Shown piece by piece: positions 43,150 to 51,759 of a DNA stretch of 64,000 bases. The stretch comes from Bacillota bacterium. GTDB lineage: Bacteria; Bacillota; Clostridia; Acetivibrionales; DSM-1351. The translations under genes and the position numbers were made by a program. The first letter of the stretch is position 1; each line of letters starts with the position of its first letter. The DNA is taken from positions 449,295-513,294 of the forward strand of contig JAEYHZ010000004.1 of assembly GCA_023409265.1 (NCBI GenBank). Direction: 5' to 3'. The notes beneath the pieces were generated by a model. The model was given only the letters and a program-made list of their open reading frames with translations, had not been told where the DNA came from and did no database searches.

Positions 43150-45339
43150 TTACTCCAGGTCAAGGGTCAGCTGAATATCAGCCTTGTCTTCATCCTTAAT
43201 ATAACATCCGATTGCCGGAATATTCTTTGTACGATAGTAATCCACATCCGTCAGCTGCATTTCATCCAGGGTCTTTATGTTCACCAGAGTACTTCCCTTT
43301 TTGGAGGTCAATACCTGTACACCCTGGGAATCTCTTGTAGATTTCGGATTAATACCTTCAGTGTTGAATACCAACATCTTTTTAATACTGCTGGTTGCAG
43401 CTAAATCCAAATCTTCTGTTATAAACATCATTCTTACCAGCGGTGAGCCGTCATAATAAGCATTTGCGAGCTTCTTTCTATTTGTTTTGGTAGCATAACT
43501 GGACATCTCTATCTTTGAACCTTTTCCTGTTTCATAGAAGAACAGCATATACCCCTCGTAATTATCTGTTGCAGTAACATAGATAATCTTTTCATCATTT
43601 TCCAGTCCCAAAAGGTTTGTAAGATATTCTCCCAGGCTGCTTGCCTTACAATCAGGTATGTCATATATCTTAGTCTTATATACGTTAAACCTGTTTGAAA
43701 ACAGCAGAAGGTCGGCTTTGTTATGGGTATCAATTTCCTGTACGATTTCATCGTCATCCTTAAGCTTGTGGTCAGGATTTGCTCTCAAGGAAACAAGTGC
43801 TATTTTCTTGAGATAATTTTGCTCTGTAAGGAAAATCTTCAGGTTGTAATCTTCTATAAGATGCTCTGTGGTTATTTCCTCAACATGCTCTTCATGAATA
43901 ATCTCAGTACGCCTTGGCTGCCCGAACTTTTTGACAATTTCCTTCAGCTGCTTCTGAATGATCTTTTTTACCTTGCTTTCATTTCGGTAAATATCCTTAA
44001 GTTCAGCAATTTCCTTCACCAGATCATCAGCTTCACTGACCCTGTTTAGTATATATTCCTTGTTCAGGTTCCGGAGTTTTATCTCTGCAATATATTCTGC
44101 CTGAATTTCGTCTATCTGGAAACCGCTCATTAAATTAGGTATAACAAGTGTTTCCTGCTCAGTGCCCCTGATTATGGCAATGGCTTTATCAATGTCCATC
44201 AGAATCTTTTTAAGACCCATTAAAAGATGCAGTTTATCACTCTTCTTATCAATGTCATAGAGTGTCTGACGTTTTATGCAGTCAACTCTGAAAGTAAGCC
44301 ATTCGTTTAAAATAGTTCTGACACCCATTACTCTTGGTTTGCCGTTTATGAGAATGTTGAAATTGCAATTGAAGCTGTCCTGCAGCGGTGTAAGCTTGAA
44401 AAGCTTGTTCATCAATGCATCCGGATCGGTACTTTTTCTGATATCCAGTGTAAGCTTCAGACCATTTAAATCGGTCTCATCCCTCACATCTGTGATTTCC
44501 TTGATTTTTCCGGCTTTGATAAGGTCGATAATCTGATCCATAATAGCTTCAACGGTAGTTGTATATGGAATTTCAATTATTTCAATACAGCTGTTTTCCT
44601 TGTCAAACCTATACTTTGCACGAACCTTGAAACCACCTTTACCATTTGAATAAATATCCCTGATTTCCTTTTCGGAATATATTAGCTGTCCTCCCGATGA
44701 AAAATCGGGTGCTTTTAAATAATCCTCAAGTATAATTTCCGGGTTGTCAATTAACGCCGAGGTGGTTTCACATATTTCCTCAAGGTTGAAGCTGCAGATA
44801 TTACTTGCCATACCAACTGCAATACCCTGATTTGCATTTACGAGAATATTTGGAAAGGTTGTCGGCAACAGTACCGGCTCCTTCATGGTTCCGTCGTAGT
44901 TATCCATGAATTCTACAGTATTTTTATCAATATCCTTGAATATTTCCTCGCAGAGCTTGTCCAGCTTGGCTTCAGTGTAACGCGGTGCAGCGAACTTCAT
45001 ATCCCTGGAATACTGTTTACCGAAATTACCCTTGGAATCTACAAAAGGATGAAGCAAAGCATTATTACCTCTTGTCAATCTTACCATGGTTTCATATATG
45101 GCCATATCCCCATGGGGATTCAGCTTCATGGTCTGTCCGACTATATTTGAAGATTTGGTCTTATTACCGGTCAAAAGTCCCATTTTATACATGGTATACA
45201 GCAATTTTCTGTGTGAGGGCTTGAAGCCGTCTATTTCAGGTATCGCTCTGGAAACGATAACACTCATTGCATAAGGCATGTAGTTATTTTCAAGTGTTGA
45301 AACTATATCCTGTTCAACAAGGTTTTTATGAGTAGCCAT
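43150..45339 (-). CDS. parC: Type II topoisomerase subunit A (ParC-like)
   Basis: DNA breakage-rejoining subunit. The start is reassigned to the ATG at 45339 (GAGG 6 nt upstream), giving 729 residues; the frame opens 18 codons earlier. The GyrA/ParC tower and active site are visible: MSVIVSRAIPEIDGFKPSHRK (22-42), NPHGDMAIYETMVRL (74-88), and the catalytic APRYTEAKL with Tyr121. A long coiled-coil-like stretch lies around residues 380-470. The C-terminus lacks the GyrA box (QRRGGKG), favouring a decatenating or relaxing topoisomerase over gyrase. It follows the parE-like gene by 84 bp. Confidence 0.87.
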   Translation of the reverse strand: MATHKNLVEQDIVSTLENNYMPYAMSVIVSRAIPEIDGFKPSHRKLLYTMYKMGLLTGNKTKSSNIVGQTMKLNPHGDMAIYETMVRLTRGNNALLHPFVDSKGNFGKQYSRDMKFAAPRYTEAKLDKLCEEIFKDIDKNTVEFMDNYDGTMKEPVLLPTTFPNILVNANQGIAVGMASNICSFNLEEICETTSALIDNPEIILEDYLKAPDFSSGGQLIYSEKEIRDIYSNGKGGFKVRAKYRFDKENSCIEIIEIPYTTTVEAIMDQIIDLIKAGKIKEITDVRDETDLNGLKLTLDIRKSTDPDALMNKLFKLTPLQDSFNCNFNILINGKPRVMGVRTILNEWLTFRVDCIKRQTLYDIDKKSDKLHLLMGLKKILMDIDKAIAIIRGTEQETLVIPNLMSGFQIDEIQAEYIAEIKLRNLNKEYILNRVSEADDLVKEIAELKDIYRNESKVKKIIQKQLKEIVKKFGQPRRTEIIHEEHVEEITTEHLIEDYNLKIFLTEQNYLKKIALVSLRANPDHKLKDDDEIVQEIDTHNKADLLLFSNRFNVYKTKIYDIPDCKASSLGEYLTNLLGLENDEKIIYVTATDNYEGYMLFFYETGKGSKIEMSSYATKTNRKKLANAYYDGSPLVRMMFITEDLDLAATSSIKKMLVFNTEGINPKSTRDSQGVQVLTSKKGSTLVNIKTLDEMQLTDVDYYRTKNIPAIGCYIKDEDKADIQLTLDLE

Positions 45340-45383
45340 GCTTATCCTCTTTCCTTTTGTAAAAAATACTTTTATATTGCAAA

Positions 45384-45422
45384 TACTTGCCAATAAGTAT
45401 TATAAAGCACCACTTATAAAAC
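45384..45422. repeat. Three-unit relative of the 13-bp array, between parE-like and parC-like genes
   Basis: 39 bp matching one 26-bp double unit (TACTTGCCAATAAGTATTAT, then AAAGCA) and one 13-bp unit (CCACTTATAAAAC) of the array at 42866-43060. Ends against the stop codon of the parE-like gene and lies in the leader of the parC-like gene. Confidence 0.7.
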
Positions 45423-45423
45423 T

Positions 45424-47406
45424 TTAGCTTACATCAATCATCTCAAGATATTTACTTCCATTTTCTTCTATGAACAGTTTTCTTCCGGGCAAATTGTCTC
45501 CCAGCAGCACATCAAACATCTGAGAGGTATACTCCACATCTGCAGGCATAACTTTAATCAGTCTGCGTGTTTCAGGACTCATGGTAGTAAGCCACATCAT
45601 CTCGGGCTCATTTTCACCAAGTCCTTTTGAACGCTGTATGGTATATTTTTTACCTTCCAGCTTTGATAAGATGTCCGCCTTTTCCTTTTCTGAATACGCA
45701 AAATAGCTTTTACCCTTACAGGTTATTTCAAATAATGGTGATTCAGCTATAAATACTTTACCCTCCTGGAGCAAAGTGGGCACCAGTCTGTACAGCATAG
45801 TCAGAATCAGAGTCCTGATCTGAAATCCGTCAACATCGGCATCAGTACAGATTATAACTTTATCCCATCTGAGGTTCTCAAGTTCAAAGGTGTTTAATTC
45901 CTTGTTGTGTTTGGATTTAATCTCAACACCGCACCCAAGTACCTTTAGCAGGTCAACTATGATTTCATTCTTGAATATGCTGTCATACTCGGCTTTCAGG
46001 CAGTTCAGTATTTTACCCCTTACCGGCATTATAGCCTGAAATTCGGCATCGCGTCCCAGCTTGCAGGCACCCAGCGCAGAATCTCCCTCAACTATATAAA
46101 TTTCTCTTTTTGACAAATCTTTTGATCTGCAGTCAACAAATTTTTTAACTCTGTTCGATATATCAATACTGCCGCTTAATTTTTTCTTTATGTTTATTCT
46201 TGTTTTCTCGGCTGTTTCTCTGCTTCGCTTATTAACAAGTATCTGCTCAATAATTTTGTCGCTTTCCACCTTGTTCTCTATGAAATAAATTTCAAGCTGC
46301 TGTTTGAGAAACTCAGTCATGGTTTCCTGAATGAATTTATTCGTGATGGACTTCTTGGTCTGATTTTCGTAACTGGTTACGGTCGAGAAGGAATTAACAA
46401 CAAGTATAAGGCTGTCCTCTATATCAGCAAAGGTTATTTTAGCCTCGTCCTTATTATATTTACCCCTTGCTTTAATACATTTGTCTATTTCATATATCAA
46501 AGCATTTTTTACAGCCTTATCAGGTGCACCGCCGTATTCAAGGAAGCTGGAATTATGATAATACTCCAGCAGATTGGTCTGATTGTTGAAGCAGAAGGCA
46601 ATCTGCATTTTTACCTTGTATTCCGGTTTATCTTCTCTATCCCTTCCTCTTGTAGAAGTTTCATAGTATTGGATATCGGTAAAACCATTGTCTCTGGTAA
46701 TCTCCTTTATGTAATCCACAATACCGTTTTCGTAACAGTATACAAAGGTCTCACCCGATTCCTCATCCTTAAGAATAAAGCGTAAGCCGGCGTTTACAAC
46801 CGCCTGTTTTTTCAGAACCGTCTGAAAATATTCCAGTGGTATACTGATATCCGTAAAGACCTGTATATCAGGCTTCCATTTTTGTATTGTAGAAGTTTGC
46901 TCATACTTGCATTTTTCCTTGCTGAGACCCCCGACATTTTCTCCTTTTTCAAAATGCAGCTGATATTTATAGCCGTCACGAAAAACCGTAACGTCAAAAT
47001 ACTCTGAGCTGTACTGGGTGGCACAGGCACCAAGACCGTTCAAACCAAGGCTGTACTCATAGTTCTCACCCGAGTTGTTCTGGTACTTTCCTCCTGCATA
47101 AAGCTCGCAGTAAACCAGTTCCCAATTGTAGCGTTCTTCCTTTGTATTATAATCTACAGGAAGACCTCTTCCCCAGTCCTGAACCATTATTGAATGGTCA
47201 ACAAACCTGGTTACCTCAATAACATTGCCGTGGCCTTCACGGGCTTCATCGATAGAGTTGGACAAAATTTCAAAGAAAGAATGCTGACAGCCATCCAGAC
47301 CATCTGATCCAAAAATTACTCCAGGACGAAGTCTTACCCTGTCCGCCCCTTTTAAGGATGAAATGCTTTCATTACCATATTCAGTCTTTCTGGTTTCTTT
47401 TGTCAT
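45424..47406 (-). CDS. parE: Type II topoisomerase subunit B (ParE-like), divergent
   Basis: ATPase subunit pairing with the ParC-like protein. 660 residues from the ATG 6 nt after GGAGGAG. GHKL nucleotide-binding parts are FFEILSNSIDEA (Glu46, Asn50), QDWGRGLPVD and the lid YSLGLNGLGA; the TOPRIM parts are EGDSA (440-444), MPVRGKILN and TDADVDGFQIRTL (522-). The canonical DGAHIRTL has Gln in place of His. The two subunits are divergent from GyrAB and would be a second topoisomerase of the cell; the gyrase genes are not in the window. Confidence 0.87.
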   Translation of the reverse strand: MTKETRKTEYGNESISSLKGADRVRLRPGVIFGSDGLDGCQHSFFEILSNSIDEAREGHGNVIEVTRFVDHSIMVQDWGRGLPVDYNTKEERYNWELVYCELYAGGKYQNNSGENYEYSLGLNGLGACATQYSSEYFDVTVFRDGYKYQLHFEKGENVGGLSKEKCKYEQTSTIQKWKPDIQVFTDISIPLEYFQTVLKKQAVVNAGLRFILKDEESGETFVYCYENGIVDYIKEITRDNGFTDIQYYETSTRGRDREDKPEYKVKMQIAFCFNNQTNLLEYYHNSSFLEYGGAPDKAVKNALIYEIDKCIKARGKYNKDEAKITFADIEDSLILVVNSFSTVTSYENQTKKSITNKFIQETMTEFLKQQLEIYFIENKVESDKIIEQILVNKRSRETAEKTRINIKKKLSGSIDISNRVKKFVDCRSKDLSKREIYIVEGDSALGACKLGRDAEFQAIMPVRGKILNCLKAEYDSIFKNEIIVDLLKVLGCGVEIKSKHNKELNTFELENLRWDKVIICTDADVDGFQIRTLILTMLYRLVPTLLQEGKVFIAESPLFEITCKGKSYFAYSEKEKADILSKLEGKKYTIQRSKGLGENEPEMMWLTTMSPETRRLIKVMPADVEYTSQMFDVLLGDNLPGRKLFIEENGSKYLEMIDVS

Positions 47407-47607
47407 TAGTAGCTCCTCCACTTATTCAAGTACTTCGATGATGTTGTTCCCTAAACATTATTTATCAAACTAGTGTTCTCTGTCAAGTTATTTTACTTAT
47501 TGAACCAAAGGCAATCCCTAAATATATTATAAGTAATGGAAAATGTATGACAATAAATAATTATTATATTATAATATTACTAAACTGAGGATATCATAAT
47601 CTGTTTG

Positions 47608-47765
47608 ATTATAACGCATAGGTTTAATAGAAAATTTTTCGGCTGTAGAAAAATTTTCCTACCTTAAGCGCGTTTCAACGAGGCAGGAGATCTGCTCACC
47701 GCCTGAAAACCAAAGTGATACCCGCCACCTGCAGAGGAGGGGGACATCTATCGCCTCGTTATAAT
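47608..47765 (+). repeat. Inverted-repeat element, ATTATAACG family, copy A (158 bp, fullest)
   Basis: Starts ATTATAACGCATAGGTT and ends GCCTCGTTATAAT (terminal inverted repeat ATTATAACG / CGTTATAAT). Inside are a perfect 11-bp hairpin GAAAATTTTTC / GAAAAATTTTC around GGCTGTA, and AACGAGGC whose inverse GCCTCGTT is the right end. No coding frame of use. Inserted 33 bp before the next gene's start. Confidence 0.8.
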
Positions 47766-47798
47766 CCCTGTTTGAATACATATTTGGAGGATTGCCTC

Positions 47799-48392
47799 AT
47801 GAAGTTAAGAATCACTCAGAAAGATCTTGAAGATTTAACCTTCGAGCAAAAACAAAATCTCTGTGACCTTTGGATTCCACATATCTACGATACCGCAGTA
47901 GCAACTGTTTGTGTAGATGCTGCAGAGGAAAGGTTCGAACAGATAGTTTATGTCATCGGCGGAATAAAACTCTTAAAACATCATGATATGCTGCTTTACG
48001 ACCTGAAATTCATGCCTGATGAGACATTTAAAATTAAGGAGGAAGAAGCATATTCCGACAATATCGGCTCCGACAGAATTGATGGGGTTGAAGCAGCTGA
48101 AGCTGTTGAAGAGGAAGAATTTAAATTTGACGAGGATTTCAACTTTGAATTTCAGCGACCCGATTCGTATTCCAAACAGGATTGTTTGCCTCTTCTTGAT
48201 ATTGGACAGATGATAGATATAATTGAAAGAAAGAATTTCGGCCAGGGTGATTTTTACCTTTCTGCTTCTATTGGAGACTATGTATTTGAAATGGGCAAGA
48301 GTGGCTTCTCCAGTACTATTGACTCCGATGTAAACAATAAGGAATGCGAGCTTTGCGATATTCTATGGGAATCAATCAAGGCAGTTCTTTAA
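47799..48392 (+). CDS. Uncharacterised acidic protein
   Basis: 197 residues, function unrecognised. The start ATG lies 8 nt after GGAGG; the open frame 28 codons upstream is repeat-element sequence and not coding. The first ~85 residues are ordinary (MKLRITQKDLEDLTFEQKQ; FEQIVYVIGGIKLLKHHDML). About 85-125 is a very acidic linker (EAAEAVEEEEFKFDEDFNF), followed by a conserved-looking C-terminal segment (LPLLDIGQMIDIIERKNFG ... SIGDYVFEMGKSGFSS). No signal peptide. Ends at a bidirectional terminator. Confidence 0.7.
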   Translation: MKLRITQKDLEDLTFEQKQNLCDLWIPHIYDTAVATVCVDAAEERFEQIVYVIGGIKLLKHHDMLLYDLKFMPDETFKIKEEEAYSDNIGSDRIDGVEAAEAVEEEEFKFDEDFNFEFQRPDSYSKQDCLPLLDIGQMIDIIERKNFGQGDFYLSASIGDYVFEMGKSGFSSTIDSDVNNKECELCDILWESIKAVL

Positions 48393-48423
48393 TTAATTGG
48401 TATTTAGTTTCACCTTCTGCACA

Positions 48424-48462
48424 AAAGGGATGTAAGAAAAAACTTTATTCTTACATCCCTTT
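48424..48462. terminator. Bidirectional terminator
   Basis: AAAGGGATGTAAGAA and TTCTTACATCCCTTT, a perfect 15-bp stem with a 9-nt loop, between convergent genes. Confidence 0.9.
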
Positions 48463-48482
48463 CTATAATCAATTTGCATTAA

Positions 48483-49364
48483 TTACTTATTGTCGGCTCT
48501 TACATTTCCAACTCCTGTGTTCAGCTTAACCGAAGGTCCGCCGCCGTTGATATCACCTTTGAAATGGAATTTGTTAGAGTCGTCTGTTTTGACAAAACTG
48601 CCGTTTAAGACTCCAACGCCGGTTCCGGCATCTAAAGACATTTTTGTGGACTCAGGAACCTCAAACTTGACATTTCCTACTCCGGTTGAAGCTTCAAAGG
48701 AGCCTGCTTTGTCTATGTTACCGTCAAAATCTATGTTTCCGGCACCGGTGCTTAGCTTGGATACTCCATATGCAGATGTATTATTTACATCAACGTTTCC
48801 GGCTCCTGTGTTAAGGGAAAGCTCAGCGGAAACACCATTTACATCGATATTGCCTGCTCCGGTACTTGCATTGATTACCTTTATCTTTTCAGGAAGTTTT
48901 ATATCAAAGTTAAGAGTGACCTGATACATCTTATAATGATCCTGCTGCCAATCCCAAAAGTCTTTGCCGTCCTTTGTCTTTACTGCAATTCTGTTTTCTT
49001 TTCCGCTGTTTTCAAGTGAGACTATCAAATTATCAAGAATCAGCTTTTTTGTCTCAGAGGAAGCACCCCTTACTTTTTTATCCACCTTTATTTCAATTTT
49101 TGAGTTATTTGTTTTTTCTATATCAATGTTTCCCGCATTGGATGAAACCTTCAAAACCTCACCCTCAAGCTTATCCTGGCTAATTGTCTGGTTATTGGTG
49201 ATTTCCTCGCCTATACCTTCCAAAATATTTTTCTTATCATTCTGGCTGGATTTAAAGAATTCATAATCTTTCCCGTTAATTCTGACGCCACAGCCGGCGG
49301 CAGCCGTAAGAAACATTAAAAAAACCAGTGATATCGCTATAAATGAAAAATATCTCTTTTTCAA
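48483..49364 (-). CDS. DUF4097-like beta-repeat lipoprotein
   Basis: 293 residues. A lipoprotein signal (AAAGC) leads into a beta-strand-rich repeated domain. Repeats with the pattern (S/N)TGAGN(I/V)DVNG... occur five or six times from about residue 150, e.g. ASTGAGNIDVNG, LNTGAGNVDVNN, LSTGAGNIDFDG, ASTGVGNVKFEV, GTGVGVLNGSF, LNTGVGNVRADN: the head-less right-handed beta-helix / adhesin-like DUF4097 type. Start codon: the first TTG (49373) touches GGAG, so the TTG at 49364, 9 nt after GGAG, is preferred. Extracellular; role unknown. Confidence 0.8.
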   Translation of the reverse strand: MKKRYFSFIAISLVFLMFLTAAAGCGVRINGKDYEFFKSSQNDKKNILEGIGEEITNNQTISQDKLEGEVLKVSSNAGNIDIEKTNNSKIEIKVDKKVRGASSETKKLILDNLIVSLENSGKENRIAVKTKDGKDFWDWQQDHYKMYQVTLNFDIKLPEKIKVINASTGAGNIDVNGVSAELSLNTGAGNVDVNNTSAYGVSKLSTGAGNIDFDGNIDKAGSFEASTGVGNVKFEVPESTKMSLDAGTGVGVLNGSFVKTDDSNKFHFKGDINGGGPSVKLNTGVGNVRADNK

Positions 49365-49449
49365 TATTTTCAACTCCTATTTTTGTATTTATATTTAAAT
49401 ACGCAGGTAATCATAAAATGTCTTAAAAAAAGAGATATTATTTTTCTTT

Positions 49450-49974
49450 TTATTTGCCGGCTTTTGGAACTGAAGTTCCGTTAAACAAATTAACTGTATA
49501 CCTCCATACAAAGTAAATAATGAAGGTCTGTACAGGAAGAAAAACAGCGCATTTAATCAATCTGGCCATCAAAATTGCATACGCACCGTTTTTAGTAAGG
49601 TACAACAGCCAAACCGTATTAAGAACCAGACTACAGGTAACAATAACCGCAAGCACCGCTGTAAATACCCTCATGAGTGTTATTTTCCTCTTATATAAGA
49701 ATATACCGTAGAGAAAACCTGAAATAAAAGCACTAAGTGTGAAGCCCGGGAAGAAGGCTCCCTTCGGAAAAATCATCATTCCCATAACATCTGCAATGGC
49801 AGCACCTGTACCGGCCATAACAGGACCAAATAAAACAGCTGAAATAGCAATGGGAATAAACTCAAATGAAATTCTTACAATCGGGCTTTCAACAGATAGG
49901 AATCTTGTTAAGATGACTTCCATGGCAATAAAAAGACCTAACAACAGAATATTTCTGATTTTGTTGTGCATCAT
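49450..49974 (-). CDS. folT: Folate ECF transporter S component
   Basis: 174 residues, about six hydrophobic helices, matching the FolT substrate-binding component of energy-coupling-factor transporters: FLSVESPIVRISFEFIPIAISAVLFGP is the family's diagnostic second segment. The ATG at 49974 (8 nt after GGAGG) is used rather than an upstream GTG two codons earlier. The tetrahydrofolate riboswitch in its leader confirms folate as ligand. No ECF module genes nearby, so it must share a common module. Confidence 0.92.
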   Translation of the reverse strand: MMHNKIRNILLLGLFIAMEVILTRFLSVESPIVRISFEFIPIAISAVLFGPVMAGTGAAIADVMGMMIFPKGAFFPGFTLSAFISGFLYGIFLYKRKITLMRVFTAVLAVIVTCSLVLNTVWLLYLTKNGAYAILMARLIKCAVFLPVQTFIIYFVWRYTVNLFNGTSVPKAGK

Positions 49975-50157
49975 AGGCACTACCTCCTTTTAGTGGGATG
50001 GTTGAATAATCATTCCCTTCAAACGAGAGGCATGGTTTGAGTAAAGACTTGAAAAGCCTTCAAAACAAAAAATGCCCCATTTTGTGTGTCCGGTTGGTTA
50101 CAGTGCAATAATAAATTCACTGTACAAAGCCACATAAAAGAGGTATCTCTTTTTGTG

Positions 50158-50296
50158 GCAGCGGAATGCGAAATCTGCACCGCAAACTGTAGGAATAATT
50201 AATCAAGTCATAAATATTTAATCATTCCTTGTGTTTTTCGTCCAAAGGGCAACTTCCCGTCCCTTTAGCACTTAACGCGCAAAATTCTACTCTGCC
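50158..50296 (-). promoter_or_regulatory. Tetrahydrofolate (THF) riboswitch
   Basis: The minus strand runs GGCAGAGTAGA, then GCGCGTTAAGTG, GGGACGGGAAGTTG, GGACGAA, and, after a longer than usual connecting loop, GCGGTGCAGATTTCGCATTCCGCTGCC. The 5' GGCAGAGTAG and 3' CCGCTGCC close P1, and the order of conserved blocks is that of the folate aptamer. The 3' arm overlaps a hairpin, GCCACA / TGTGGC (50129-50160), that could compete with P1. Controls folT. Confidence 0.88.
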
Positions 50297-50408
50297 AGTT
50301 TTAGCATCAATAACATCGAAAGTATTGTATAATTCCATGTTACTGACTTTCTTATTCTATATTAATAAGTTTTAAATATCAATATGCATAATATTAATAA
50401 ATAACTCA

Positions 50409-51437
50409 TCAGTTTATATAATTTTTTATTACAGGTGCCAGGTTTTTATCCAGCATCTCTGTTCCCTTCCTGTTCAAATGATTACTGTCATAGAACATAT
50501 CATTTGTAAACATTTCTGTTTTCCTGTTTAGAAGGTTATAATCAATATATTCAACACTCATATTGTCTGCAGCAGCTTTCAGGTATTTGTAGGTATAATC
50601 ATAATCCTTTATAAAGTCCATGGTAGGCTTGGGCATGGGTGCTGTTACCATTAGCACCTGAATATTATTTTCCCGGCACAGGTTGATTGTCTTCTTAAAA
50701 TATTCCAATTGCTTGTCATTCCAACTGAAATTTTTACCGGCCTTTTTAAAGGGATTGGTAATAAACAGCTTATTTTGACTTGCCACTTTCTCACTTCCGA
50801 AATAGCCATCCTTATAATAGGTAAAGTCATCATATTGGACATTATTAGCCTGCACGGCGCTGTTCAGCACGTTACCGCTTAAAATATTTGCAAAAGCCGG
50901 CTCCACTCCCTCCCTGTATTTATATGTTTTAATAAGAGATTCAAAAAGAAAAGAAGAAAATGTATTTTCCCTGAACAGGTTAACCAACATTTCAGTCTTT
51001 ATATCATACCCCTTAATATAATCAAAGACAAAGAAAGCCGGCGTTACATTATCCGAGGTTCCAAACAGTCTTGAATAAGTTTCATAGACCAGTAATTTTG
51101 GTTTCTGATATTTTAAAGCTTCTTTCAAGGCGAAATATCCTACAACCGGGGTCTGCCCTGAACTTGATAAATTAAAGGTTTTAATATTCAGCTCCTTGTC
51201 CAAGAGTGATGAATCAAAAGCAAAGCGTGCGTGGGATGACCCTAAAAATATAACATCGATAGAATTTTTCTCATGTGAATAAAAATCATTCCACATAAGT
51301 TCATGCATGTTTGGTTTGTTGAAATATGTATTATAATATAAAAATCCGCCTACAGAAATATCTATCAGTTTAAAGATAATCAGGAATACTACAGTTTTAA
51401 GGATATATTTAAAATACCTTGGCAATTTAAATTTCAT
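50409..51437 (-). CDS. Membrane-anchored SGNH/GDSL hydrolase-like protein
   Basis: Probable surface-located ester hydrolase or O-acetyltransferase-linked enzyme. The start ATG at 51437 has GGAG 6 nt upstream, giving 342 residues. One N-terminal membrane helix (about residues 13-33), then an SGNH fold: block I FLGSSHARFAFD with the Ser nucleophile, and block V YDSNHLNRKG with the Asp/His pair near the C-terminus. This arrangement occurs in DltD-like and AlgX-like surface polymer-modifying proteins. Monocistronic. Confidence 0.78.
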   Translation of the reverse strand: MKFKLPRYFKYILKTVVFLIIFKLIDISVGGFLYYNTYFNKPNMHELMWNDFYSHEKNSIDVIFLGSSHARFAFDSSLLDKELNIKTFNLSSSGQTPVVGYFALKEALKYQKPKLLVYETYSRLFGTSDNVTPAFFVFDYIKGYDIKTEMLVNLFRENTFSSFLFESLIKTYKYREGVEPAFANILSGNVLNSAVQANNVQYDDFTYYKDGYFGSEKVASQNKLFITNPFKKAGKNFSWNDKQLEYFKKTINLCRENNIQVLMVTAPMPKPTMDFIKDYDYTYKYLKAAADNMSVEYIDYNLLNRKTEMFTNDMFYDSNHLNRKGTEMLDKNLAPVIKNYIN

Positions 51438-51759
51438 TTGAATCTCCATTCTCTTCGTGCAAAATAAATTGCCCAAATCAGTAGAAAAATTTAAATGAAA
51501 ATTTTTTTCTGGGCTCAAACTCAATTTATTACACGAGATTTTTATTTTAGAACCTAAAAAAACAGGTTCTATGTAACTTACCTGAGATTAGCTTTTCAGA
51601 CCCTTTTCCACTTAAACTAACCACTAATAGTTACACTTACATACAAATACTAACTAATTTTACTATTGGCACTTTTCAGTGTCAAGAAACGAAAACACGC
51701 AAAAAAGCAATAGAACCCATGAATTAATCTGCTCATGGATTCTATTCTTTTGTTAAAAA
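51438..51759. other. Non-coding stretch upstream of the SGNH gene
   Basis: Contains a perfect 8-bp hairpin TAGAACCT / AGGTTCTA (51548-51572) and, at its left-transcribed end, the next terminator. No gene recognised. Confidence 0.4.
51704..51747 (-). terminator. Terminator after the FMN-binding lipoprotein gene
   Basis: On the minus strand AATAGAA.CCATGA and TCATGG.TTCTATT form a 13-bp stem with one mismatch, followed by GCTTTTTTG. Confidence 0.85.

Noticed and set aside
47715..47798. Extended N-terminus of the acidic protein
   Set aside because: These 28 codons are mostly in repeat copy A, and the good ribosome site lies after them.
50071..50087. Terminator for the THF riboswitch at AAAATGGGGCATTTT
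   Set aside because: The stem has only about five AT-rich pairs and is not convincing; the competing hairpin nearer the aptamer is a better candidate.
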